From JAPLDP01 sp964628285 (lineage in GTDB: Bacteria > Bacteroidota > Bacteroidia > Bacteroidales > JAGONC01), in NCBI GenBank assembly GCA_964628285.1, contig CAZVNP010000044.1, positions 1 through 27,876 on the forward strand: a stretch of 27,876 nt of DNA, read 5' to 3'. The number at the start of each line of letters is the position of its first letter. Position 1 is the first letter of the stretch. The translations under genes were made by a program, and so were the position numbers. The notes beneath the pieces are model-generated. The model had not been told where the DNA came from and ran no database searches. It saw nothing but the letters and a program-made list of their open reading frames with translations. Below are positions 8,342 to 16,200 of this stretch, piece after piece.

Positions 8342-8791
8342 TCACAGGGCATCATAAACAGGGATCTCTTTCAGAAAAGTATAGTTCTGCGAGGAATAGT
8401 CCATTTTGCAGCAATAATGATCCATCCCGTTAGTCACCACAATATAGGCGGCATGGATGATCAGGTTATAACGGACGACCTGGTCGAACACCTGCTGTGT
8501 GATGGCTACCCCCGGTGCCTTGCATTCGACCAGCAGAAGCGGTCTGGTCCGGTGATCATACACCACAATATCGGTCCGCTTGGCCAGACGATGGATGGTC
8601 ATGGTCTTCTCAACCGCTATCAGCGTCGCCGGGACTTTTTTCTCCCGGATCAAATAATGCAGGAAATGTTGCCGTACCCATTCCTCGGGGGTCAGCACGA
8701 CGTACTTTCTCCTGACCGTGTCGAAGATCTCGGTCTTGCCGTCATGTTCCCTGGTCTTATAAGGATAGGAAGGCAGGTTCAGCGTATCCAT
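8342..8791 (-). CDS. Stand-alone type I restriction R-subunit N-terminal domain (HSDR_N) protein
   Basis: A 149-aa protein matching the N-terminal nuclease domain of HsdR without its helicase part. The PD-(D/E)xK core is visible as RTDIVVYD, then LLLVECKAP with the E-x-K pair. It opens with MDTLNLPSYPYKTR, and LTPEEWVRQHF follows, as in Bacteroidota homologues. Single genes of this kind usually lie beside holA in this phylum; their function is unknown. Here it is the last gene of a minus-strand run, 7 nt behind the HlyD gene, so it is probably co-transcribed with the exporter. No HsdM or HsdS is nearby, so this is not a complete restriction system. Confidence 0.85.
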   Translation of the reverse strand: MDTLNLPSYPYKTREHDGKTEIFDTVRRKYVVLTPEEWVRQHFLHYLIREKKVPATLIAVEKTMTIHRLAKRTDIVVYDHRTRPLLLVECKAPGVAITQQVFDQVVRYNLIIHAAYIVVTNGMDHYCCKMDYSSQNYTFLKEIPVYDAL

Positions 8792-8798
8792 GGTGTTG

Positions 8799-10154
8799 TC
8801 ATGAAGCGGCAGCGGGTGCCGGCACGTTTCTGAACGACTTGTTTTTGATGAGCGACTTAAGGGGCTGTATGATCCTTACCAGCAACGGCATCTCGTCGGT
8901 GATGACTTCGGCCTGGCCTATCATCTTCTGGCTGAAGGGGAGATGAATGCCATAGTTCGTTTTTAAACCGTCAGGGAAGGTGACCTCCACCAGGTAAAAA
9001 TCCTTGTCCGACGGCACGAGTGAGATCCTGTCGATGACGCCGCGCACCATACCGAACTCCATGTACGGATAGTTGTCGAACTTGATGTTGACGTTCTGAC
9101 CCACCCTCACTTTACCGGCACCTCTCGTGCTCAGCTCAAGCTTGCCTATCGGCAGGCTGACCGTCGCCGGAACGACGGCCATCACCTCTTCACCCTCTTC
9201 CACGTTCTGGTTTTCCTTCCAGTATTTGTTGAAGGTGACGATGCCGGGGATAGGCGATTTTAGTACAAAATCCTTCTCCCAGATGTCGATCTGGCCAAGC
9301 AGGTTCTCATAGGCTTCCCTGAGAGCCAGCTGTAACTCGCTGTTTTTCTGATCATACTGCAGCCGCTGCTCCAGGATGTCCTGCTCCAGCTGCGACATCT
9401 GTATTTTGATGTTGGCCAGATTCGTGCGGGCTTCTTCCAGAGCCAGCTGTCTGTTCAGGTAAGCACTTTTCATCTTTTCCAGCTCGGATTGCGACACGGC
9501 ATTGCTGTCGTACAACTGCTCATACCTTTTGTATTCCTTTTCCATGAGCGCCACATCCTCATCCAGAATGGTCTTTTGCTTATATTGCCGGTCATAATAC
9601 ATGTTATGCATTTTTAACTCCTCCTTCATCGACTGAATCTTCTGATGATTGTAATCGAGAATGATGAAATGCATGTAATCCTCATACTTTGTGACAAATG
9701 TGCTGAAATAGGACTGCAGCTCACCCAGCACAAAATTTTGTGAGAATAAGCCGGTATTGACCGCCGAGGTATCGAAACCGCGGAAAAAAGGCCTGAAGGC
9801 CATCATATCTTTTTTCAGATCAAAGACATCGGCGTAACGGGATGGATTTTCTATCATCATCAGGTAATCACCGCTGTCGACCTGCTGTTTATCCTGAACA
9901 AATATCTTTTCGATCTTGCCATTGACCCTTGCTTTGATATAGGCGGGAGGGTTATCCGAAGTCACCTCCACGGTTGCCGTAATGACATCAGGGTATTTAA
10001 AAAACCAGCACCCGATAAGGATAACGGTGACCACGATGAAGATGAACGAGATGCCCCAGCGCACCAGTTTCCGTGGCGGCTTGCCCAGGATCTCCTCGAT
10101 CTCTTCGCTGCGCAGCTCGATCGGTGGTTTATTATTTTCCTTGCCGTTCCCCAT
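8799..10154 (-). CDS. HlyD-family periplasmic adaptor of a type I secretion system
   Basis: The 451-aa membrane-fusion protein would link the adjacent ABC exporter to an outer-membrane TolC-like channel. Layout: a short cytoplasmic tail with ELRSEEIEEILGKPPRKLVRWG, one membrane helix (about residues 33-53), a lipoyl-like half-motif (AYIKARVNGKIEKIFVQDKQQVDSGDYL split by the insertion), a long charged coiled-coil hairpin (about 170-290), then the returning half (KSPIPGIVTFNKYWKENQNVEEGE) and a beta-barrel region. Its ATG abuts the stop codon of the ABC gene with no gap. The outer-membrane partner is not in the window. Confidence 0.92.
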   Translation of the reverse strand: MGNGKENNKPPIELRSEEIEEILGKPPRKLVRWGISFIFIVVTVILIGCWFFKYPDVITATVEVTSDNPPAYIKARVNGKIEKIFVQDKQQVDSGDYLMMIENPSRYADVFDLKKDMMAFRPFFRGFDTSAVNTGLFSQNFVLGELQSYFSTFVTKYEDYMHFIILDYNHQKIQSMKEELKMHNMYYDRQYKQKTILDEDVALMEKEYKRYEQLYDSNAVSQSELEKMKSAYLNRQLALEEARTNLANIKIQMSQLEQDILEQRLQYDQKNSELQLALREAYENLLGQIDIWEKDFVLKSPIPGIVTFNKYWKENQNVEEGEEVMAVVPATVSLPIGKLELSTRGAGKVRVGQNVNIKFDNYPYMEFGMVRGVIDRISLVPSDKDFYLVEVTFPDGLKTNYGIHLPFSQKMIGQAEVITDEMPLLVRIIQPLKSLIKNKSFRNVPAPAAAS

Positions 10155-12344
10155 TTAGTTACCGAGTTCCAATTGGTTTTTAATCAGGGTGTAATAAGCA
10201 CCTTTCTGGTCCACCAGTTCCTCATGCGAGCCCCTTTCAAGGATATTCCCTTTGTCGATGACGATGATCTGATCGGCATTTTTCACAGTGCTCAGACGAT
10301 GCGCTACTATGACAACGGTTTTGCCTACAAAAAATTTTCCCAGGTTGTCCATGATGATCATCTCATTGTTGGCATCGAGGGCATTGGTAGCCTCGTCGAA
10401 GAAGAGGTACTCCGGATTCTTATACACGGCCCGTGCGATGAGGATACGTTGTTTTTGTCCCTGGCTTAACCCGATACCTTCATTGCCTATTTTGGTGTTA
10501 TAGGCCAGCGGCAGCGACTCGATGAAATCCTGTATGTTGGCGATTCTCACCGCTTCGAGCAGCTTCTGCTTGTCGATGTATTCCTCGCTGATGGCGATGT
10601 TATTGGCGATGCTGTCGGAGAAAATAAAACCGTCCTGCATCACCACGCCGCAGGAGGAACGCCAAATGTGGCTGCTGAAGTTTTCAAGCCTGATGTCGTG
10701 GATTTTTATCTCGCCTTTCGTGGGAGGATAAAAGCCGAGCATCAGCTTGACCAGTGTGGTCTTACCGCTGCCGCTGGGACCCACGATGGCCGTCACCTTC
10801 TGCTGGGGTATCTGCAGCTGGATGTCTTTCAGCACCATCTCGGAATGAGGACCTTCATACTGAAAGGAGAGCCCTGACACATTGATCTCCCTGGAAGAGG
10901 GTAACATGGTGATGTGCGGCTCGCCGGCGACCTCCTCGTCTTCTTTCTGATGGATCTCTCCCAGCCGCTCCAGGCTTATTTTGGCTTCCTGCGCCGACCT
11001 TATGAAACCGACCATCATCTCCACCGGGCTGTTAAGCTGTCCGATGATGTACTGCACAGCCACCATCATACCCAGGGTCAGGCTGCCGTCGACCACCGAC
11101 TTGGCGGCGATGAAGGTGATCAGTATGTTCTTCAGCTGGTTAAGAAAGCCTGCCCCGGCCTGCTGGTACTGATTGATCGTCAGGCCCCTGATGTTGACTT
11201 TAAAGATCTTCGACTGTATCCTTTCCCAGTCCCACCGTTTTTGTTTCTCGCAATTGTTGAGCTTGATCTCCTGCATGCCCGTGATGAGCTGGATAATGTT
11301 GCTTTGGTTTTCTGAAAGCTGGGCGAACCTTTTGTAGTCGAGTTCGCGTCTTTTTTTCATGAAGACTAAGACCCAGAGGATATACAAAGCGCTGCCGACA
11401 AGGAATATCACAAGGATCTTCAGGCTGTAAACGGTCAGGACGACGGCAAAGATCAGGAATGTGACCGTCGAGAAGATGATATTCAGCGAGGAGCCCGTGA
11501 GGAAGGTCTCTATCCTCTTGTGATCGCCGATGCGCTGGAGGAGATCGCCGATCAGTTTGGTGTCGAAGAAACTGATGGGCAGCCGCATGAGCTTGATCAG
11601 AAAGTCAGAGATCAGCGAGATGTCGATCCTGGTGCTGATGTGCAGCAGTATCCAGCCCCTGATGAACTCCACCGCCGTCTGGCTGACAAAGAGTACCAGC
11701 TGGGCTATGAGGATGAGGGTGATGAAGCCCAGGTCACGGTTATTGATACCGATATCGACGATGGCTTGGGTAAGGAAAGGGAAAATAAGCTGTATAATGC
11801 TGCCGAGGAGGACACCCAGAATGAGCTGGATGAAAAATTTACGGTGCGGTTTAAGATAGGAAAAAAGAAAGCGGAAGCTGCCCTTGTTGAGCTTTTCATC
11901 TTCCATTTTATAAAAATCGGGTGTGGGTTCCAGGAGAAGGCACACACCCTGGTCTTCACCCTCTTTGCTGGTGCTGACCCATCCCTTTAGGAATTCTTTC
12001 CTGCTGTATTTGATAAGACCATGTGCAGGATCGGCACAGTATACCTTGTCTTTTTTAATCTTATAAACGACAATGAAATGGCGTTGTTTCCAGTGGGCGA
12101 TGAGTGGCAGGGGAGCCTCCTGCGCCATCTTCTCATAGCTCAGCCTCACGCCCATGGTGCGGAAGCCTATTGATTCGGCAGCATCGCTGGTGCCCAGCAG
12201 CGACACACCCTCACGCGTCACATAACTGCGCTCACGAAGCGTCTGAAGGGAAAAATTCTTGCCGTAATACTTGGCTATCATCCTCAGGCAGGTCGGACCG
12301 CAGTCCATCGCATCCAATTGCATGTAAAACGGAAAACGGCGCAT
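10155..12344 (-). CDS. C39 peptidase-containing ABC exporter (bacteriocin type)
   Basis: A 729-aa inner-membrane transporter that would cut a double-glycine leader and export the peptide. The N-terminal C39 domain has the oxyanion Gln9, catalytic Cys15 (QLDAMDCGPTC), His89 and Asp105 in DPAHG, so it looks active rather than a degenerate CLD domain. A six-helix ABC membrane domain follows (about residues 160-450), then a nucleotide-binding domain with Walker A GPSGSGKTT, signature LSQGQKQ, Walker B YLFFDEATNALD and the switch His in VAHRLST. The signature LSQGQ in place of LSGGQ is common in this subfamily. The leader lacks a perfect -7 element. No GG-leader precursor gene was found next to it. 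Confidence 0.93.
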   Translation of the reverse strand: MRRFPFYMQLDAMDCGPTCLRMIAKYYGKNFSLQTLRERSYVTREGVSLLGTSDAAESIGFRTMGVRLSYEKMAQEAPLPLIAHWKQRHFIVVYKIKKDKVYCADPAHGLIKYSRKEFLKGWVSTSKEGEDQGVCLLLEPTPDFYKMEDEKLNKGSFRFLFSYLKPHRKFFIQLILGVLLGSIIQLIFPFLTQAIVDIGINNRDLGFITLILIAQLVLFVSQTAVEFIRGWILLHISTRIDISLISDFLIKLMRLPISFFDTKLIGDLLQRIGDHKRIETFLTGSSLNIIFSTVTFLIFAVVLTVYSLKILVIFLVGSALYILWVLVFMKKRRELDYKRFAQLSENQSNIIQLITGMQEIKLNNCEKQKRWDWERIQSKIFKVNIRGLTINQYQQAGAGFLNQLKNILITFIAAKSVVDGSLTLGMMVAVQYIIGQLNSPVEMMVGFIRSAQEAKISLERLGEIHQKEDEEVAGEPHITMLPSSREINVSGLSFQYEGPHSEMVLKDIQLQIPQQKVTAIVGPSGSGKTTLVKLMLGFYPPTKGEIKIHDIRLENFSSHIWRSSCGVVMQDGFIFSDSIANNIAISEEYIDKQKLLEAVRIANIQDFIESLPLAYNTKIGNEGIGLSQGQKQRILIARAVYKNPEYLFFDEATNALDANNEMIIMDNLGKFFVGKTVVIVAHRLSTVKNADQIIVIDKGNILERGSHEELVDQKGAYYTLIKNQLELGN

Positions 12345-12441
12345 CGGTTACAGGCTTTTTGTGTTAAGTGATTGAAATACCTCATTCTGCATACTTCCAT
12401 CAAAATATGACTGTGACCGGAAAATTCCATGCATAAATCAT

Positions 12442-12449
12442 TATTTTTG
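12442..12449 (+). promoter_or_regulatory. Bacteroidota -7 element upstream of the small ORF and holA
   Basis: TATTTTTG, an exact TAnnTTTG match, 19 nt before the ATG of the 38-codon ORF at 12469 and over 130 nt before holA. The 19-nt spacing resembles the 18 nt seen at coaD. Confidence 0.5.
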
Positions 12450-12468
12450 TGGCATATCCAAATTAAAA

Positions 12469-12585
12469 ATGACGATAAACACAGAAACGGCTAAAAACCA
12501 GCTTTTTCATTATACGGCAACAGGCCTGAAAGAGTTCGGAAAAGATACTCTGCGGGTCGGTGTCAATAAAGGGCTATGCTCATGA
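12469..12585 (+). CDS. Possible 38-aa upstream ORF overlapping holA
   Basis: ATG at 12469 follows an AT-rich leader 19 nt after a -7 element. The frame runs 38 codons and its TGA overlaps the holA ATG as ATGA (12582-12585). The peptide (start MTINTETAKNQLFHYTATG, end KGLCS) has no signal, membrane segment or GG leader, and I do not recognise it. It could be a translational-coupling leader for holA, a remnant of an older gene, or chance. Position and spacing support it; the sequence gives no family evidence. Confidence 0.35.
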   Translation: MTINTETAKNQLFHYTATGLKEFGKDTLRVGVNKGLCS

Positions 12586-13586
12586 CTGCAACGTTCGAAA
12601 AAATAATGGCCGATCTGAATGACAAAGTCTACCACCCGGTCTATTTCCTTTCGGGTGAAGAGCCCTATTTCATCGACCGTATTGCAGAGACCGTCGAAAA
12701 GGAGGTTCTCAGCGACCAGGAGAAAGAGTTCAATCTGTCGGTACTTTATGGCCGTGACCTGGATACGCCGACCATCCTGTCCTATGTCAAGCGCTATCCC
12801 ATGATGGCCCCATACCAGGTGGTCATCATCAAGGAGGCCCAGGAGATCAGAAAGATTGAGGAGCTTCAGCCCTACATCGAGAATCCGCTGACCTCGACGA
12901 TACTGGTTCTTTGCTATAAATACAAAAAGATCGACAAGCGTAAGGCCTTCGCCAGAGCTCTGGAAAAAAACGCCGTATTTTTCGAAGCGTCACCTCTTTA
13001 TGAGGAGCGCGTTCCCGAATGGATCAGGGGCTTCCTGCAGCAGAAAAGCTATACCATCACACCCAAAGCCTCCATGTTGCTCACCGAATACCTGGGCACC
13101 GATCTCACCACCATCGTCAATGAGCTGGGTAAACTGACCATCAATCTGCCGGTAGCCACCGAGATAAACGAGGAGCATGTGGAGCAGAACATTGGCATCA
13201 GCAAGGAATATAATGTCTTTGAACTGCAGAAAGCCCTCGGCAGCAGGAACGTTATGAAAGCCAACCGGATCATCCGTCATTTTGCATCCAATGAGAAAGA
13301 AAATCCACTCGTGAAGATCGTGGCCATACTATATGGCTTTTTCAGCAAAGTGCTGCTTTATCATCAGCTGAAAGACAAATCGCGCAGCGCGGCAGCAGCG
13401 GCTCTGGCGGTGCATCCCTATTTTGTGCAGGACTATCAGACGGCTGCTTCCAATTTCCCGCCGGCCAAACTGGCGACAATCATTTCTTATCTCCGTGAAT
13501 ATGACCTTAGGGCCAAAGGGGTGGAAAATGCGACAGCCACCGATGGGGAGCTGCTAAAAGAACTGATTTTCAGGATACTTCATTAA
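12582..13586 (+). CDS. holA: DNA polymerase III subunit delta
   Basis: The clamp-loader subunit that opens the beta sliding clamp during chromosome replication. The 334-aa product has the family N-terminus (DLNDKVYHPVYFLSGEEPYFIDRI), the degenerate AAA+ core ending near MMAPYQVVIIKEAQEI, the EERVPEWIRGFL segment, and the later NVFELQKALGSRNVMKANRIIRHF helix typical of HolA domain III. ATGs at 12576 and 12582 are both in frame. 12582 is chosen since it gives a conventional N-terminus and overlaps the upstream ORF as ATGA. It converges with the acyl-CoA ligase, with 5 nt between stop codons. Confidence 0.92.
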   Translation: MTATFEKIMADLNDKVYHPVYFLSGEEPYFIDRIAETVEKEVLSDQEKEFNLSVLYGRDLDTPTILSYVKRYPMMAPYQVVIIKEAQEIRKIEELQPYIENPLTSTILVLCYKYKKIDKRKAFARALEKNAVFFEASPLYEERVPEWIRGFLQQKSYTITPKASMLLTEYLGTDLTTIVNELGKLTINLPVATEINEEHVEQNIGISKEYNVFELQKALGSRNVMKANRIIRHFASNEKENPLVKIVAILYGFFSKVLLYHQLKDKSRSAAAAALAVHPYFVQDYQTAASNFPPAKLATIISYLREYDLRAKGVENATATDGELLKELIFRILH

Positions 13587-13591
13587 GAATG

Positions 13592-15364
13592 TCAGTCCCC
13601 GCAGGCATATATCTTCTCGATGATGTCTTTGTATTTGTCCTCGAGGACGCTGCGGCGCAATTTAAGCGTCGGTGAGAGGTCGCCCTCTTCAACCGTCCAC
13701 GGTTTGTCTAACAGCTCAAATTTCTTTATCTGTTCGATCTTATCCAGCCCGGCGTTGATCTCATCCACGGCGCGCCGTATCCTGGCCACGATACGTTCAT
13801 TGGCGATGGCATCGCTGTCGGTGGTATATGGCAACTCCTTGACCCGGCACCACGAACGGAGGTGGTCAAAATTGGGAATGATGAGGGCCGAGGTGAAATG
13901 CCTGTGCTCGCCGATGACCATGATGTTCTCAACGAAGGGCGATTCCTTGAACCTATTCTCCAAAATCTGCGGAGCGATGTATTTCCCGCCGGAGGTCTTG
14001 AACATCTCTTTCTTACGGTCGGTGATCTTGAGGTATTTCCCGTCGAGGAGGGTTCCTATGTCACCGGTGTGGAACCATCCCTCGCTGTCGATCACTTCGG
14101 CGGTGAGCTCCGGGTGTTTGAAATACCCCATCATGACATTGGGTCCCCGGCATAATATCTCGCCGTCAGGGGCTATCTTCACCTCCACGCCGGGCAGGAC
14201 GTGTCCTACGGTGCCGAACCTGACACCGCCGGGTTTGAAGTTCGACACGGCGATGACCGGTGATGTCTCGGTGAGGCCATAGCCTTCCATGATGCGTATG
14301 CCACAGGCCCAGAAGATCCTGGCCAGGCGCTGCTGCAGGGTGGCGCCGCCCGACACAATGATGTCGAGTTTGCCGCCTAACGCCTCACGCCACTTCTTAA
14401 AAACGAGCTTGTCAGCAATACGCAGCTTGAAATGATACCAACGGCCGTTGGCATGATTCAGCTCATAACGGTTGCCAAGGGCTACAGCCCAGAAGAAAAG
14501 CATCCTCTTGATACCCTTCAGCTCCCGGCCTTTAGCCATGATGCGGTTGAACGATTTCTCGATGACACGGGGCACGGCACAGAAAAGCTCGGGATGCACC
14601 TCGCGCATGTTATCACCCACTTTGTCGATGTTTTCGGCATAAATGACCGAGATACCCACATTCTGGTACATGTAGTTGAGCATGCGTTCATACACATGAC
14701 AAAGGGGAAGGAAACTGAGAGCCGTATCGACCATGTTATCCCTGATGATCTCGCTGACGGCCAGGAAATTGGAAATGAAATTGTGATGACTGAGCATGAC
14801 TCCCTTGGGTTTGCCCGTGGTGCCTGACGTGTATATGATCGTGGCCACGTCGGAAGGTTTTATCTCTCTTTTCACCTGTTCCAGCCGGTTATGATCATCA
14901 GGGGAGCCATGGGATAAAAAGTCATCCCAGTCGCCCAGACCGTTTATTTTCTCTATCGAATAAATACCCTGTAATGCCGGGAGATCCTTAACCGCCCCTT
15001 TTATTTTTTCATATATCTCCAGGTTCGAAATAAAGATCAGGCGCACTTCCGCTTCACAGAATATGTGTCTGAAGTTCTCTTCGCTGATGGTCGGGTATAT
15101 GGGCACCTGCACGGCTCCTATCTGCAGCAGGCCCATATCGAGAAAGTTCCAGTAGGGGCTGTTGTTGAGGATGGTGGCCACCTTGTCGCCTTTCCTGATC
15201 CCCAGGGCAAGCAAAGCGGCGCTGACCCTGCCGGAGGTGTGGATGTATTCATCCGATGATACCGGCGTCCATTGTCCGTAAGCCTTATGCACCAAGGCAT
15301 CTTTTTTCCCGGGATACAACTCCCGGTACTGATCCAGCAGGTCAAAAATCCTTGTAATTTCCAT
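13592..15364 (-). CDS. Long-chain fatty-acid-CoA ligase (AMP-forming)
   Basis: Activates fatty acids as acyl-adenylates and transfers them to CoA, at the inner face of the membrane. The 590-aa length fits the FadD15-like long-chain group. Motifs in order: the P-loop TIIYTSGTTGKPKG (near residue 175), MEGYGLTETSPVIA, GWFHTGDIGTL and KITDRKKEMFKTSGGKYIAPQ, including the catalytic-lysine-type C-terminal region. It is on the same strand as deoD but separated by 127 nt, so it may have its own promoter. No exact TAnnTTTG lies in that gap. Activated acyl chains could feed phospholipid or sulfonolipid synthesis, but no linkage beyond proximity is shown. Confidence 0.93.
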   Translation of the reverse strand: MEITRIFDLLDQYRELYPGKKDALVHKAYGQWTPVSSDEYIHTSGRVSAALLALGIRKGDKVATILNNSPYWNFLDMGLLQIGAVQVPIYPTISEENFRHIFCEAEVRLIFISNLEIYEKIKGAVKDLPALQGIYSIEKINGLGDWDDFLSHGSPDDHNRLEQVKREIKPSDVATIIYTSGTTGKPKGVMLSHHNFISNFLAVSEIIRDNMVDTALSFLPLCHVYERMLNYMYQNVGISVIYAENIDKVGDNMREVHPELFCAVPRVIEKSFNRIMAKGRELKGIKRMLFFWAVALGNRYELNHANGRWYHFKLRIADKLVFKKWREALGGKLDIIVSGGATLQQRLARIFWACGIRIMEGYGLTETSPVIAVSNFKPGGVRFGTVGHVLPGVEVKIAPDGEILCRGPNVMMGYFKHPELTAEVIDSEGWFHTGDIGTLLDGKYLKITDRKKEMFKTSGGKYIAPQILENRFKESPFVENIMVIGEHRHFTSALIIPNFDHLRSWCRVKELPYTTDSDAIANERIVARIRRAVDEINAGLDKIEQIKKFELLDKPWTVEEGDLSPTLKLRRSVLEDKYKDIIEKIYACGD

Positions 15365-15492
15365 GCTGTTCTTATTTGACAGGAAAGATGTGAAATAAAA
15401 GGGCGTAAGTTAAAAAAAAATAAAATGGGAATAACGTGGCAGTGATTTCTTTTAATGGTGCCGGCTTTGACCCGGGCCGACCTGTTTCCGTC

Positions 15493-16200
15493 CTAACCTG
15501 CAATTTCAAGGGCGATTTCGATCATCTGATGAAATGACCGTTCGCGTTCCTCCACGGTGGAATGCCTGCCCTTGGCATTATGATCGCTCACGGTGAGCAA
15601 TGAAAGGGCCTGCACACCATAACGGGCGGCGATGGTGTACAAGGCGGCTGTCTCCATCTCCACCGCCAGGGTACCGTATTCCCTCCAAAGCCTGAACGGA
15701 TCGTTCCTATCATCCTCATAATAAAAGACATCCGAGGTAAGCACGTTACCCACCACGACAGGCATCCCCCTGCTCACGGCATATTCGTAAGCCTTTTTCA
15801 TAAGTTCGAAACTGGCCGTGGGAGCATAATCCATATTATTAAAGGTCTGTTTGTTGAAGTTGGAATCGGTGGATGCCGAAGCAGCTATGATGATATCGTG
15901 CAGGTCGATGTCGTGCCTGATGGCGCCACAGGAGCCTACCCTGATGAGATTCCCGACATGGTAATCACGGATCAGTTCATGCACATAAATGGCCACCGAC
16001 GGTATGCCCATGCCTGTGCCCTGCACGGAGATACTTTTCCCTTTATAGGTCCCGGTGTATCCGTACATCGCACGCACCTGATTATACACCACCGCATTCT
16101 CAAGAAAATAGTCGGCGATGAACTTCGCCCTCAGGGGGTCGCCGGGCAGCAATACCGTGTGTGCCACGGCACCCGTTTCAGCATGGATGTGAAGACTCAT
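15493..16200 (-). CDS. deoD: Purine-nucleoside phosphorylase, DeoD type
   Basis: Phosphorolyses purine (deoxy)nucleosides to free base plus (deoxy)ribose-1-phosphate in purine salvage. The 235-aa product matches the hexameric DeoD family: MSLHIHAETGAVAHTVLLPGDPLRAKFIA at the N-terminus (read as MSLHIHAE then VLLPGDPLRAK), VQGTGMGIPSVAIYVHEL, LIRVGSCGA, and the substrate-binding EMETAALYTIAA followed by TVSDH. An ATG 20 codons upstream (16260) is in frame, but the family start MSLHIHAE begins at 16200. That ATG overlaps the purL stop as ATGA, so translation of the two is probably coupled. Confidence 0.93.
   Translation of the reverse strand: MSLHIHAETGAVAHTVLLPGDPLRAKFIADYFLENAVVYNQVRAMYGYTGTYKGKSISVQGTGMGIPSVAIYVHELIRDYHVGNLIRVGSCGAIRHDIDLHDIIIAASASTDSNFNKQTFNNMDYAPTASFELMKKAYEYAVSRGMPVVVGNVLTSDVFYYEDDRNDPFRLWREYGTLAVEMETAALYTIAARYGVQALSLLTVSDHNAKGRHSTVEERERSFHQMIEIALEIAG

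Noticed and set aside
8342..8791. Type I restriction-modification system
   Set aside because: Only the HSDR_N nuclease domain is present; no helicase, HsdM or HsdS in the window.
12345..12468. GG-leader bacteriocin precursor gene beside the exporter
   Set aside because: No short ORF with an M...GG leader pattern was found on either strand in this gap; the 38-codon ORF lacks GG.
15493..16200. AMP nucleosidase, common near holA in this phylum
   Set aside because: The N-terminus MSLHIHAE, VLLPGDPLRAK and EMETAALYT are those of DeoD phosphorylase and the length fits DeoD.
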